64,000 nucleotides of DNA from Acidobacteriota bacterium (lineage in GTDB: Bacteria > Acidobacteriota > Terriglobia > Terriglobales > Acidobacteriaceae), in NCBI GenBank assembly GCA_021780315.1, contig JAJXYY010000042.1, positions 372,001 through 436,000 on the forward strand, read 5' to 3'. Below the pieces are notes generated by a model. The model saw nothing but the letters and a program-made list of their open reading frames with translations, was not told the origin of the DNA and did no database searches. Position numbers and translations under genes: made by a program. Positions 1-9,063 of this stretch are shown piece by piece (position 1 is the first letter of the stretch; each line of letters opens with the position of its first letter).

Positions 1-32
1 CGCATCTCCGGCGCAGAGAATGGGATTTTGGG

Positions 33-398
33 TTGAGCTCACGTGCCGACCGGAGAGTCGCGATAGGTCGTTACGTGCTCGATCGTGATACGGGGATCCT
101 CCTCATTGATGATAAACCGGTTGTCTTGACGAACCGCGAGATGAGGCTGATCGAAAAACTGGCAGCCAACCCTTCGCGAATCGTCTGCCATACCGAATTG
201 CTCGACGACTTATGGGGAAATGATCTTCGACGCTCGCGGGAAGCCTTGGCGGCAGCAGTTAAGCGCCTGCGAGGAAAAGCTGAGAGACAAGGAGCTGCGA
301 AGCTGATCGAGAACATAAGAGGTAAGGGATACAAGCTTTCGGACTCCATCCACCGTAAGAGCAGCTTGATCCCCGTACCTTCAGCTCGTCGAAGCTAG
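33..398 (+). CDS. OmpR-type winged-helix DNA-binding protein (possibly the C-terminal end of a longer protein)
   Basis: The roughly 121-residue product is almost entirely an OmpR/PhoB-type C-terminal winged helix. A beta-strand platform around residues 10-35 (GRYVLDRDTGILLIDDKPV) leads into the helix 'LTNREMRLIEKLAANP', the recognition region around 'REALAAAVKRLRGKAE', and the wing 'IENIRGKGYKL'. No receiver domain lies inside the window. The only nearby start is TTG at 33, and the frame stays open to the left edge, so this may be the end of a response regulator that begins outside. It would bind DNA as a transcription regulator; the target is unknown. The fold is clear, while the start and standalone status are not. 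Confidence 0.7.
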   Translation: MSSRADRRVAIGRYVLDRDTGILLIDDKPVVLTNREMRLIEKLAANPSRIVCHTELLDDLWGNDLRRSREALAAAVKRLRGKAERQGAAKLIENIRGKGYKLSDSIHRKSSLIPVPSARRS

Positions 399-1144
399 CC
401 TTCCTTAGCAGTTAATGCTTCACCCAAACATGCCGCAAAGCCCATTGATCCGCATTACGCAATCATCCCCCAAAAGCCCCGACTATCGCCTGTCCGCGGC
501 GACGCAGGTGAAGACAATCCATCAACCTCTCTCGCAGAGTATCTTCCCTCTGAAGTCATGGCTCAATGCCAGTCAACCGACCACCGTTGACGTGTTCATC
601 CAGACTGCACGATTCGAAGCAAGAGCCTTCCTCCCCGAGCCTAGGATCCTTCGTTTTCTCGATTGTCGCGAAAAGTCGACTCCAGCATTCCCACAATATT
701 TGATTTCCAGAAGGCACCTGGACCGCGAGAAACTGATCCACATTTGGCCTACGATGACATGAGGCTATCCGAATCAGTGAGACAACAGCTGTTTGTCTTC
801 AGCTCAAAGATGAAACCCTGATGTCGCGTTCAACGAGTATCTGGTCAGTTCCCGTCCCTGTGCAAGTTTGGCGATAATTGATTCGGTCAGCAACTCCTGT
901 CGCAGGGTATTCCACGCGTGATCCGCCCGTCGACTTGAGCTTGGACATATGATCGTTTCCCTCATCGAGGAGGATAGATCCATCATGGTCGACTACTGCG
1001 CTGAACCACGAACTGAGAGCCATGTTCCGTACCTCCTGGAACCAATGGAGAAGCGTGTGGCGGTACTCTCTCGGATCGGCCAAAGAAAAGATCGTAGAAC
1101 GCGACAAAATGCCTGGAGGCAGGGTTAACGAGCCACAGGTATGA
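399..1144. other. Stretch without a supported gene
   Basis: Short open frames exist at 415-762 (+) and 799-1179 (-), but neither has a recognisable domain or a convincing ribosome binding site. The minus-strand frame has some protein-like character in its middle (a segment reading SWFSAVVDHDGSILLDEG) and could be a decayed gene. Nothing else was identified. Confidence 0.4.
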
Positions 1145-1633
1145 TCACACCTGTCGCTCGAACTCAAGAGCCTCATCACTTGCGAGCTGTACCGCTCGCC
1201 GAGTCGGCTTGCGTGGCTTTGCCCCAGAACGGTGCCCTTCGGTGCGTTCTGCTACAAAGCGCAGGAATCCGCGATCCGTTTCATAACCCAGACGACTGGC
1301 CACAAAACTCACTTTGGGGGAAGGCTCCTGCGACAGGAGACGTTGCGCAAATTCCATTCGCGTCTGTACCGTGTACTGCTTCATGTTCAGCCCGAATGCT
1401 TCTCGAAAGTAACGCTGCAGCGTTCGCACCTCGACTCCGAGCTCTCTTGCGATCGCTCCGAAGTTTAATTTTGTGCTGCCGTGGGAGAGCCGGATCATTT
1501 TCCTCGCGATATGTGCTACATCCTTGCCTGCGACAAGTTCGGCTTTCTTTGCGGTGGGCTGAGCCTCTACTCGACCTTCATCTCGTGCATCGTTTTCAAT
1601 GTTCTGGATAAAGCTTGGCCGACTGGACTTCAT
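1145..1633 (-). CDS. AraC-type helix-turn-helix regulator
   Basis: The 162-residue product has a C-terminal AraC/XylS-like double HTH. The first HTH is seen in 'LNFGAIARELGVEVRTLQRYFREAFGLN' and the second around 'VSFVASRLGYETDRGFLRFVAERTEG'. The N-terminal 70 residues are charged and match no sensor domain I recognise, so this is a short AraC protein. ATG at 1633 was chosen because GGAGG sits six bases upstream; an ATG two codons earlier overlaps that site. The longer frame reaching 1744 lacks a ribosome binding site. The last 25 residues are very basic. The target is unknown, and no divergent partner is visible. Confidence 0.75.
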   Translation of the reverse strand: MKSSRPSFIQNIENDARDEGRVEAQPTAKKAELVAGKDVAHIARKMIRLSHGSTKLNFGAIARELGVEVRTLQRYFREAFGLNMKQYTVQTRMEFAQRLLSQEPSPKVSFVASRLGYETDRGFLRFVAERTEGHRSGAKPRKPTRRAVQLASDEALEFERQV

Positions 1634-1871
1634 AGACATCCTCCGCAACGGCAATAGAGCGCTAGGCGAAACCACGTCAGCTCTCCGAAGGTAGTGCGGT
1701 GCCGTTCTTCGAGCCAACAGTAAAGTTGCTGTGAGAACCAGCAATGTCGCGAGCCATCACCCACAAAGAATGGCCAAAATGGCGCCGTACAGAGCTACTC
1801 GTTCAACACCTCTAGTCTCATTCCAATGACACGATGGACTGCGATCACGAAGCAACACTTCGCTGCAGCCC

Positions 1872-1887
1872 ATTGCTTACAGGCAAT
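1872..1887. repeat. Palindrome ATTGC-N6-GCAAT, copy 1
   Basis: Reads ATTGC TTACAG GCAAT. The arms are a perfect inverted repeat and match the pairs at 2354-2402 and 11615-11664. Confidence 0.55.
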
Positions 1888-2164
1888 GTGACCGGCCCGG
1901 GTCTCGCGGAGGAGCCGGCTCGAATGGAGTCCAAGAGCATCGTTTGTTGCGTATAAAGGGGAACACAACAGGCTGTATTTTGCTCCAGTCTGTAACAGCG
2001 ATAAGCCCTTTATTAGCGGGCCTGAGATGCGAATTGCCCGCGCATGATTGAAGGTAAAGATTTGACGATCGCTGGTCTCACCCGATCGGGAAGAACATCA
2101 ATGGCGTCTCTTACCCGTCAACCGAATCTCGGCGCCAAAAGGAAATCGCAAACCAGAATGCGCT

Positions 2165-2180
2165 TATGCTTATGAGCAAT
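2165..2180. repeat. Palindrome TATGC-N6-GCAAT, imperfect copy 2
   Basis: Reads TATGC TTATGA GCAAT, with one mismatch in the left arm relative to the other copies. It lies about 190 bases before the doublet at 2354-2402. Confidence 0.4.
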
Positions 2181-2353
2181 CATCTCGCCGTCTCTCAAGC
2201 CGAAAGCCGCTGCGGCAGCGACTCAGGAGCAGTGTGCTTGGAATGCGATTTCTTGGTGCACGGACGGACGCTCTTGTGCTCATTTATAGGGATATAGAGA
2301 TTCTTGCCGACTCTATGCCCTTTGCTTTTTCTCTCCAGCTTGAGGATCGAATC

Positions 2354-2402
2354 ATTGCTTATAAGCAATGTATGGTCGTTTTGCATGTTGCGTAAAAGCA
2401 AC
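2354..2402. repeat. Paired palindromes (RTTGC-N6-GCAAY doublet A)
   Basis: The first copy, ATTGCTTATAAGCAAT (2354-2369), is a perfect 16-base palindrome. The second, GTTGC GTAAAA GCAAC (2387-2402), starts 33 bases later. The pair ends 134 bases before the start of the XRE regulator and resembles a second doublet at 11615-11664 with almost the same spacing. It could be an operator pair for the XRE protein; this is inference. Confidence 0.55.
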
Positions 2403-2535
2403 CATCATTTCGATTAATACAACATTCGCTGTCAAGCCGTTACACTGAAGCAACAGGGGTTTGTTACCTCGACAGACTGATGCTTGCTATAGCACGTAAT
2501 TCTTAGCGTCCCCAGGCAATTGAGGAGAACGACTG

Positions 2536-3294
2536 GTGGAAAATATTGGAGCTAAGCTTCGTGAAGTCCGTGAACGGCTGAAACTCTCGCGCCAGGATGT
2601 TGAAGTGGAGACAGCCCGGATCGCTAAACTGCGGGGCAATCCGGACTGTAAAATCTCCGCCAACTGGCTTTATCGTGTCGAATGCGGTGAGCACGGTATT
2701 GGCGGGATCAAGCTCCTCACTCTGGCTTATGTCTATTACCTCACCGTAGAAGAGCTGCTCGCCTTTGACGATGCTCCAAATCAACCCGTAGAAGCTGATT
2801 GGCACTTGTCAGTCGAGCCAAAGGAAACGTTGCTCCTGACTCCCGGCCCCCTGAATGATCTGGCACGATTGAAACTTCCGGACGGCTATTCGGTTCCTCC
2901 GAAAAAGACAAGATTGATCGAGGATGAATCCAGACCACGCACTGCTCGATATGTACGCGCCATCATAGGAAAGGATGACAATCGAATGTACCCTTTGCTC
3001 CATCCAAGTGCGATTGTGCTGATCGATCGGCATAAGCGAGCAGTTGCTAAGCCTGTCAACGCGAAAAACGAGTTTGAGATTCCCATCTATTTCTTCGAGA
3101 CACACGACGGTCCCGTGTTTGGATGGGCGTCTCTTGGCAAGAACGACATCTTGTCGATCCTGGCACATCCCTGTTCCGGCAAGAGTCCCCTGCATTTTCA
3201 GTACAAGCAGGAGATCGACGTGATTGGCCAGATTGTCGGTGTGCAGATGTGGATCGTTCCCCCAATCTCGGAATCCGATGGAGCAGACGTTTGA
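2536..3294 (+). CDS. XRE-family regulator with an S24/LexA-like C-terminal domain
   Basis: The 252-residue product begins with an XRE/Cro HTH (about residues 4-75; 'IGAKLREVRERLKLSRQDVE' and 'ISANWLYRVECGEHGIG'). Its C-terminal half (about 130-245) reads like the beta-sheet of S24 peptidases and CI/LexA dimerisation domains ('MYPLLHPSAIVLID', 'GWASLGKNDILSILAHP'). The usual nucleophile region before 'M.P.l..G..vlvD' has Asn-Arg instead of Ser, so self-cleavage looks unlikely. GTG at 2536 is supported by GAGGAG eight bases upstream. Upstream palindromes are candidate operators. It lies just before the CHAT/S41 module and may control it. The HTH call is secure; the S24-like call is moderate. 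Confidence 0.75.
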   Translation: MENIGAKLREVRERLKLSRQDVEVETARIAKLRGNPDCKISANWLYRVECGEHGIGGIKLLTLAYVYYLTVEELLAFDDAPNQPVEADWHLSVEPKETLLLTPGPLNDLARLKLPDGYSVPPKKTRLIEDESRPRTARYVRAIIGKDDNRMYPLLHPSAIVLIDRHKRAVAKPVNAKNEFEIPIYFFETHDGPVFGWASLGKNDILSILAHPCSGKSPLHFQYKQEIDVIGQIVGVQMWIVPPISESDGADV

Positions 3295-3397
3295 GCCTAC
3301 AACCACACCGAACTCCTTCTTCAACTCACCCTCGGCCGACGAGCCGCCGATACTGCCTCAGGGAGAACCGCGCTACGGCAAAGTCGACCAGTGAGAT

Positions 3398-3418
3398 TTT
3401 GTCGTGTTCTGCGACCTA
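3398..3418 (+). repeat. 21-bp direct repeat, left copy
   Basis: The 21 bases start with TTTGTCGTGTTC and end with TGCGACCTA. An identical copy in the same orientation lies at 7435-7455. The two copies bracket exactly the CHAT and S41 genes. Each copy contains a small inverted repeat (GTCG...CGAC). Confidence 0.85.
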
Positions 3419-3532
3419 AATGTTCTTTGGCTTCCCGGTACGCGGTGTTATTGCATGGTGTGTGTCATCCGCAGCAACGGGATACACAATCGCCGGCACG
3501 CCAGCGCACCTGATGGGAGTACAGGAGCATTC

Positions 3533-6118
3533 ATGCTGAATCCGCGGATGAGGACCGCTTGCATCATTGCCGCAGGTCCTGTCATTGCACTGGGTATTGG
3601 GATCAAAATGCACCGGGCACCAACAGACAAAGAGTCACCTGACGCAGTTCTCGCTAGAGCCGACGATCTGGCATGGAACAATCAATGGCTCGCCGCGGCT
3701 CCGCTGTATCTCAACGCAGAGCACTTATTTAGGCAAGAACACCGGCCGGCAGAGGCGTTGTACGCGCACGTAAGCCAGTTCATCCCAAGAGCAGAATCCG
3801 AGTCGCTCCCCGATCTTATCGTGGAGTTGAAACACGATTTGAAGGACCCCGAGGCACAGGTCCTGAAGACCAGACTACGTATTCTTTTGATCGAAGGAAT
3901 GGTTGAGACCAACTACGACGCTTCGATGGCTCGGACGACTTGGGAGACGGTCGAGACCGCCGCCAGTCAACAACATCAATATCGTCTCATGATGCGGGCC
4001 GAGGGGGAGCAGGGCATCGCCGCATACCTCCTCGGAGACCTTACCACAGCGAAAGAACTGGTCACCCGCGCATGGCTTGCCTCAAAAATCTTGAACGATT
4101 CGGCAGCGCATGTCCGATACGCAAGCGTTTACGGCGCGGGACTGGTCGAGATGCAACGGTATGACGAGGCGATGCGCGTGCTGTCTGAAGCAACTGGTAC
4201 GGCCGAACGGTCCCCTGGAGTCGCCTATCCGAGCATCGCTATGAACTCCAAGATTGATGCGCTTCGAGGATTGGGGCGCTATGACGAGGCTCTTTCCCTG
4301 GCAACCGATGCAATCACGCGGCTCCCCTCCTCCAATCTTGATGCCCATCTCTTCCAGATCCTGACCGCAAAGGGTGAGATTTATGGAGACCTCAATCGCT
4401 GGGACGATGCTGCCAAACAATATGAATTGAGCCTGACGTATGCGCGCCATCTGGGTTATTGGCGCGGCATCATCCAAACGGGTGGCCTCGCCGCTCGAGC
4501 GTACGAGCATCTAGGCAGACTCGATCTAGCTCTTCGAAGCATCGACGAAGCGATTGACGCGAATACTCGTCTTCCTCAGGAACTCTACTTCTCCCCCGGA
4601 AACCTAGCAATCAAGGCGGAGATTCTCCATACGATGGGACGCGTCCGAACATCTCATGAACTCTATAGAAAGAGTGCGCGATTGTTGGATAGCCTGCTTG
4701 CAACGGCCCCGACACCCAATGTTGAGAGAGAATTGATCACTCAATTGCAGCAAGTCTACATAGGGTACTTTGAGTCTTTATCAGATGAAGGAAACCTGCC
4801 TGCAGCGTTCGAAGCGATCGAGATGGCTCGCGGGCGTGTCGAGATGGAAGCCCTTAGAGATCATCCTCCGATTGCACCTCATACCCCCACTCTTCAGGAA
4901 CAAAACATAACCGCTCTCAACCTCAAGTTGCTAGAAACTAGCGCCGGAGACTCTCGATCTCATATTGAAGAGGCGCTCTACGATACTGAGTTGCAACTAG
5001 AGGCTTCACCCCCCGGGGATGCCGCCTATCGCCCCCCCATCGACCTCAGGCATGTTCAGCACAGTCTCGGGCAACAGGAAGTCGTACTCGAATATATCTT
5101 AGGCAATCCAACGTCCTCTGTCCTCGCTATTACCTCGGTCGGGGTCCATCGCTATACGCTTCCCTCTGAGAAGACAATCGAGGCTCAGGTTTCGAGCTAC
5201 CGGCGAACGATCATGAGAAAAACGACAGATCGTGCGCTTGCTCAAGCTCTCTTCAACGATTTGCTCTTACCGATTCGTGAATACCGTGATAAGACGCGGG
5301 TCATTGTGGTTCCCGACGGAACTCTTCATCTTCTCCCCTTCTCAGCGCTGATGGATCATGACAATTTCACCATTGCAGATCACACCTTTAGCGTTACACC
5401 TTCGGCGACTGTCCTCTATTTGTTGCGTCAGAGAAACATCGTCGCGCCTTCTGATTCCATCAGGTATGTTGGAATCGCAGCGTGGACCGAAGCAGAGACT
5501 GAGACGCTGCCTCAAACGAGAAACATCGCCTTTGCCGCGCCGCCGCCACCGCTTGAGGTGTTGCCGCAGAGCAAAGAAGAGGTGGAATCGATAGCGAGGG
5601 AGTTTCAGGGCGGAACGATGCTCCTCATTGGGTCGGAAGCAACGGAAACTCGCTTTAAGCAGCTTCATCTAGAAAAGTACCGGGTTCTTCATTTTGCCCT
5701 TCATGGACTTGCTGATGTTGAGTATCCGGACAGATCGGCTCTGGTATTTGCGCCAGAACAAGATGGAAAAGACGACGGACTGCTCGAGGTACGTGAGATT
5801 CGGGCTCTACACCTCCGCGCACAGCTCGTCACTTTGTCTGCCTGCGATACGGGCGTCGGCCCTGTGGGCCAATCTGATGTGGCAAATTTAGCTAACGCCT
5901 TCATCGAGGCTGGAGCAGAGAGTGTCGTCTCGAGCCTCTGGAATCTTGAGGATAGGACAACCTCGATAATGATGACCAGGTTTTACGCGGAACTCCTGAA
6001 CAAGCACGATAAGGCCGATGCACTGCGGTTGGCGCAATTGCAGATTCAACGTGCTGGCCTTCCTCCGTATTACTGGGCCGGTGTTCAAATTGCAGGAAAT
6101 TCGATGGGAAGCATTTAG
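3533..6118 (+). CDS. Membrane-anchored TPR protein with C-terminal CHAT protease domain
   Basis: The 861-residue product starts with a short basic stretch and a hydrophobic segment (about residues 7-23), so it is probably membrane-anchored. Residues about 35-460 form TPR-like helical repeats ('YDEAMRVLSEATGTAE', 'YDEALSLATDAITRLPSS', 'WDDAAKQYELSLTYARHLG'). The C-terminal part, about 570-855, is a CHAT (caspase-like) domain: the catalytic His is in 'HFALHG' (about 724) and Cys in 'LSACDTG' (about 771), followed by the conserved 'GAESVVSSLWNLED'. ATG at 3533 follows AGGAG by five bases. The S41 protease gene begins 12 bases downstream, so the two are probably co-transcribed. CHAT proteins cleave specific partners when TPR domains sense a signal; the partner here is unknown. 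Confidence 0.88.
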   Translation: MLNPRMRTACIIAAGPVIALGIGIKMHRAPTDKESPDAVLARADDLAWNNQWLAAAPLYLNAEHLFRQEHRPAEALYAHVSQFIPRAESESLPDLIVELKHDLKDPEAQVLKTRLRILLIEGMVETNYDASMARTTWETVETAASQQHQYRLMMRAEGEQGIAAYLLGDLTTAKELVTRAWLASKILNDSAAHVRYASVYGAGLVEMQRYDEAMRVLSEATGTAERSPGVAYPSIAMNSKIDALRGLGRYDEALSLATDAITRLPSSNLDAHLFQILTAKGEIYGDLNRWDDAAKQYELSLTYARHLGYWRGIIQTGGLAARAYEHLGRLDLALRSIDEAIDANTRLPQELYFSPGNLAIKAEILHTMGRVRTSHELYRKSARLLDSLLATAPTPNVERELITQLQQVYIGYFESLSDEGNLPAAFEAIEMARGRVEMEALRDHPPIAPHTPTLQEQNITALNLKLLETSAGDSRSHIEEALYDTELQLEASPPGDAAYRPPIDLRHVQHSLGQQEVVLEYILGNPTSSVLAITSVGVHRYTLPSEKTIEAQVSSYRRTIMRKTTDRALAQALFNDLLLPIREYRDKTRVIVVPDGTLHLLPFSALMDHDNFTIADHTFSVTPSATVLYLLRQRNIVAPSDSIRYVGIAAWTEAETETLPQTRNIAFAAPPPPLEVLPQSKEEVESIAREFQGGTMLLIGSEATETRFKQLHLEKYRVLHFALHGLADVEYPDRSALVFAPEQDGKDDGLLEVREIRALHLRAQLVTLSACDTGVGPVGQSDVANLANAFIEAGAESVVSSLWNLEDRTTSIMMTRFYAELLNKHDKADALRLAQLQIQRAGLPPYYWAGVQIAGNSMGSI

Positions 6119-6130
6119 GAGCAATCAGGC

Positions 6131-7423
6131 ATGAGTAGCCACCAAAAGGCTTCTGCAGTTCTGACAGAAGCGCAACGCATTCAAATCCTTTCCTCATTGT
6201 CTGACGAGGTACAAAAGCGCTTCTATGACCCTCGTGTATCGAAGATAGAATGGCCGGCGAATCTCGAAAAGTTTCGTTTACCGATTCTAAACTCGCCTTC
6301 AAATGAAGCGTTTGAACATGAGGTGATGAAGCTGCTGTCTTCCTTGGGAAGCTCTCATGTGGGTTTTTATCACAGCGATCTGAACCGATGTTCTGCAAAG
6401 ATGGCTCTCTGTGCGGCATACGCGGCGTTTCCCTGCGAAGACGGCGAACGGTGGGTCTTTCAGGATGTGCATGAGGGAGGACCCGCTGCTAAAGCGGGTA
6501 TTCGCGCAGGAGATGTTCTCATAGGCGTGAATGATCAGGACTTTCGCCCGCCGCGACACCCCAGTTTTGCCATGCCGTCGACAGCCTCTGTAACCTTCCT
6601 GACCCGCAACGGTGAAGCGACGCGGATAGTAACCATTCCCAAGCCTAAACAACAACGAAGCCAGTTGCCTCAGATCGAGCCGGATCCTATTGTCTCTCAT
6701 CGAAGGCTGAACAGTGACACGGGGTATGTCAGGCTTGCGATGTATCCGGGCAACATCGGTGTGGATGTCGCGAATGATATACACGCCGCGATCAGTGCGC
6801 TGGGTCGAGTTAACCGGCTTATCATTGACTTGCGTGGGAACACCGGCGGAGGAGTGGGATTTTTACGTCTGCTGAGTTTCCTAACGCCAGATCGCGTGAC
6901 TGTAGGGATATTCAGCAAAGGAAGACTGCGCTCATACTCCGGTAGCGACGCGAGGCATGCATTTGTATTCGATCGAATACCGCGCCGTCGATGGATGCTC
7001 TATCCTCTTACTGTCAAATTCTTCAGCTTCGTCGTGATTCGGAAGATACTAAGACAGGAGCTCTCGATACAGATTTCCACTGAAGGACTTGGCCCTCAGC
7101 CATTTCATAGCCGTGTCGTCATCTTGGCGGACCGCCATAGTGCAAGCGCCAACGAGATGTTGATCGCGTTTGCCCGAGATAACAAATTGGCCACAATTGT
7201 GGGCGAGCCGACCCCCGGACGAATGCTCGGAGCGGAGAAGTTCAAGCTTCCCCATGGCTATCAAGTCGCGTTGCCGGTCGGTAGCTACCGAACTGACACT
7301 GGGGAAAACCTTGAAGGAAGCCCAATTGCGCCGGGTGTCTTTGCCCCTTTCGATCCAGTCTCAGCTCGAAATGGCACCGACAGTCAACTCGATGTCGCTC
7401 TCGCCACTGTCTCCAGGCTCTAG
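6131..7423 (+). CDS. S41-family (C-terminal processing type) peptidase with PDZ domain
   Basis: The 430-residue product has an N-terminal helical region, a PDZ-like domain (about 105-180; 'EGGPAAKAGIRAGDVLIGVND'), and an S41 catalytic domain from about 195. The substrate-strand motif 'LIIDLRGNTGGG' is present, and the serine nucleophile motif is 'HSASANEM' (Ser about 339). No signal peptide is evident, which is odd for a Ctp-type protease. AGGAG lies eight bases ahead of the ATG. Its close link to the CHAT-TPR gene suggests a two-protease module in which one may activate or be processed by the other. That relation is inference; the family assignment is firm. Confidence 0.88.
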   Translation: MSSHQKASAVLTEAQRIQILSSLSDEVQKRFYDPRVSKIEWPANLEKFRLPILNSPSNEAFEHEVMKLLSSLGSSHVGFYHSDLNRCSAKMALCAAYAAFPCEDGERWVFQDVHEGGPAAKAGIRAGDVLIGVNDQDFRPPRHPSFAMPSTASVTFLTRNGEATRIVTIPKPKQQRSQLPQIEPDPIVSHRRLNSDTGYVRLAMYPGNIGVDVANDIHAAISALGRVNRLIIDLRGNTGGGVGFLRLLSFLTPDRVTVGIFSKGRLRSYSGSDARHAFVFDRIPRRRWMLYPLTVKFFSFVVIRKILRQELSIQISTEGLGPQPFHSRVVILADRHSASANEMLIAFARDNKLATIVGEPTPGRMLGAEKFKLPHGYQVALPVGSYRTDTGENLEGSPIAPGVFAPFDPVSARNGTDSQLDVALATVSRL

Positions 7424-7434
7424 CAAGAACTCAG

Positions 7435-7455
7435 TTTGTCGTGTTCTGCGACCTA
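7435..7455 (+). repeat. 21-bp direct repeat, right copy
   Basis: Identical to 3398-3418 and in the same orientation, lying 11 bases after the S41 stop codon. The pair may mark the ends of an inserted module or a recombination scar. Confidence 0.85.
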
Positions 7456-7610
7456 GTTTTGCTTGCTAAGGCGTCGGCTTGGTGCCAAGCTCATCGTGCG
7501 TTTGGTAGAAATGAGGCAAAGATGATCGGAGTCAGTTCAGTAGATACAGCTGCTGTTCGTTTGCTTCGTGAGCCCGCCATTGCCCGTTCAAGCCAACGAC
7601 AGACGGTGGC

Positions 7611-9005
7611 TTGGCGGAGCCGTGCTGGCGGTGCTGTCTGACGTTCACTTTAAGCCCGGAGTACGACCGGTATAGGCTTGCACTCGTCTCTCACTCAGGC
7701 AGCCATGTACTTTTCGCAGAGAGAGATGATGGCGGGTTCAGCCTCCCGCAACTCTCCGTCCCTCGCTGGCAGAGAGTTGTGCAGCACGTTCAATTGGAGG
7801 CGCGGGCAAAGTGGGATCTCGAAATCCTCATCTCGGGCATATCAGGAGAGCATCCTGGAAGCGAAAGTCTTGTACTGGCTAAGCCTCTTCGCTCGATGCG
7901 GAACACGGCCCTCAACAAGGGTTTGCGTTGGATAAACCTCAGAGAGGTTACAACCGGAGACATGTTTTCAGTGGAACGGACCACGCTGCAGTGTTTGAGA
8001 GACCGGTGTCTCCCTCAAAGCGGAAAGCTTTCCTCCATGACTTGGATTGATGAGGCACTTGAATGGGCCTGTAACCAGCTTAGGATGCATCCTCGACTAC
8101 ACATACAAGAAGTTGAGCAACTCACTGCATCCAGCCGTACTGCCCTTTTTCGGGTGGTCTTTACTGGCGGGAAAAAATACTGGATCAAAGCGGGCACGCG
8201 TGCAGAGTACGAAAGGACGACCCTCCTGGCACAATGGTTTCCAGAATACCTTCCAAGAATCATCGCTGTACAAGATGAGTGGAATGCGTGGCTCATGGAG
8301 GATGCAGGGAACACTGCGGAGGCGTTGTTCAGTCAGTCCGGGAGGATATTCCAAAACATCGGCCGACGCATAGCCGAACTCCAAATCCAGAGCGTAAACA
8401 TCACCGATGAGCTGCGCGCTGCTGGATATCCCGATCAGAGTCTGGGGGACATCCGTAGGGGACTGAGTTGCGCAATGCCTGTTATCGAAGATGCTATGTC
8501 GACGCAGGATCTCAATGATGTCCCCCGGCTCGGAAGTAAACGGTTTCGCCAGATCGAGGAGACGATCGCGGAGATTTGTTCGCAGTTGGACGAGGTTGGC
8601 ATCGCTGACGGCCTGCTCCACAATGACTTACATTTCGGGAACATCCTCGTCAACGCAGGCAAGAGCGTCTTCACTGACTGGGCTGATGCAGGAATCGGTC
8701 ATCCATTTCTAGTTCTGGAACAGCTTCGGAAGGAGTTGATCTGCCACTCGAAGGTGTCTCGATGGATAGCGGACTGCACTGAGGCCTACCTCGCAGCATG
8801 GCACCCAACCTCCTGGAAGACAACTCTTGTCGGCACGGTCGATCTTATCTCGCCGATTGCAATCGCAACCGAGCTATGCAATGCCAGCTCAGATGCTTCT
8901 GCAACCATAACAAACTCACGTCAACAACGGCACATCCGCAGCCTAACTCGGGAGTTGGATGGTACGGTTCGCTCGTTTGAGGAGCAGAAGCAGCGATTGG
9001 CCTAA
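7611..9005 (+). CDS. APH-fold phosphotransferase with unknown N-terminal domain
   Basis: The product is up to 464 residues long. The C-terminal 300 residues match the aminoglycoside phosphotransferase/choline kinase fold. The Brenner motif is 'LLHNDLHFGNIL' (catalytic Asp, Asn) followed by the metal-binding 'VFTDWADAGIGHPF', and an ATP-lobe strand appears in 'TALFRVVFTGGKKYWIKAG'. The first 130 residues ('RYRLALVSHSGSHVLFAERDDGG') recall Nudix-like strands but lack a Nudix box. TTG at 7611 is the only clear start and has no good ribosome binding site, so the true start is uncertain. The substrate is unknown. It follows the CHAT/S41 module outside the direct repeats. Confidence 0.75.
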   Translation: MAEPCWRCCLTFTLSPEYDRYRLALVSHSGSHVLFAERDDGGFSLPQLSVPRWQRVVQHVQLEARAKWDLEILISGISGEHPGSESLVLAKPLRSMRNTALNKGLRWINLREVTTGDMFSVERTTLQCLRDRCLPQSGKLSSMTWIDEALEWACNQLRMHPRLHIQEVEQLTASSRTALFRVVFTGGKKYWIKAGTRAEYERTTLLAQWFPEYLPRIIAVQDEWNAWLMEDAGNTAEALFSQSGRIFQNIGRRIAELQIQSVNITDELRAAGYPDQSLGDIRRGLSCAMPVIEDAMSTQDLNDVPRLGSKRFRQIEETIAEICSQLDEVGIADGLLHNDLHFGNILVNAGKSVFTDWADAGIGHPFLVLEQLRKELICHSKVSRWIADCTEAYLAAWHPTSWKTTLVGTVDLISPIAIATELCNASSDASATITNSRQQRHIRSLTRELDGTVRSFEEQKQRLA

Positions 9006-9063
9006 AAGCACTAGGCCTATCGAGGCTGATGCCGCATTCGGACTCCGATGTCTTTGCGCTCCG

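Larger units (their letters stand above)
1634..2535. other. Non-coding stretch carrying palindromic repeats
   Basis: No gene is supported in these 900 bases; an ORF at 2195-2401 (-) has no recognisable domain. The interval is marked by at least four copies of a small palindrome, (A/G)TTGC-N6-GCAA(T/C), at 1872, 2165 (one mismatch), 2354 and 2387. These look like operator or REP-type sites placed ahead of the XRE regulator gene at 2536. Confidence 0.5.
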
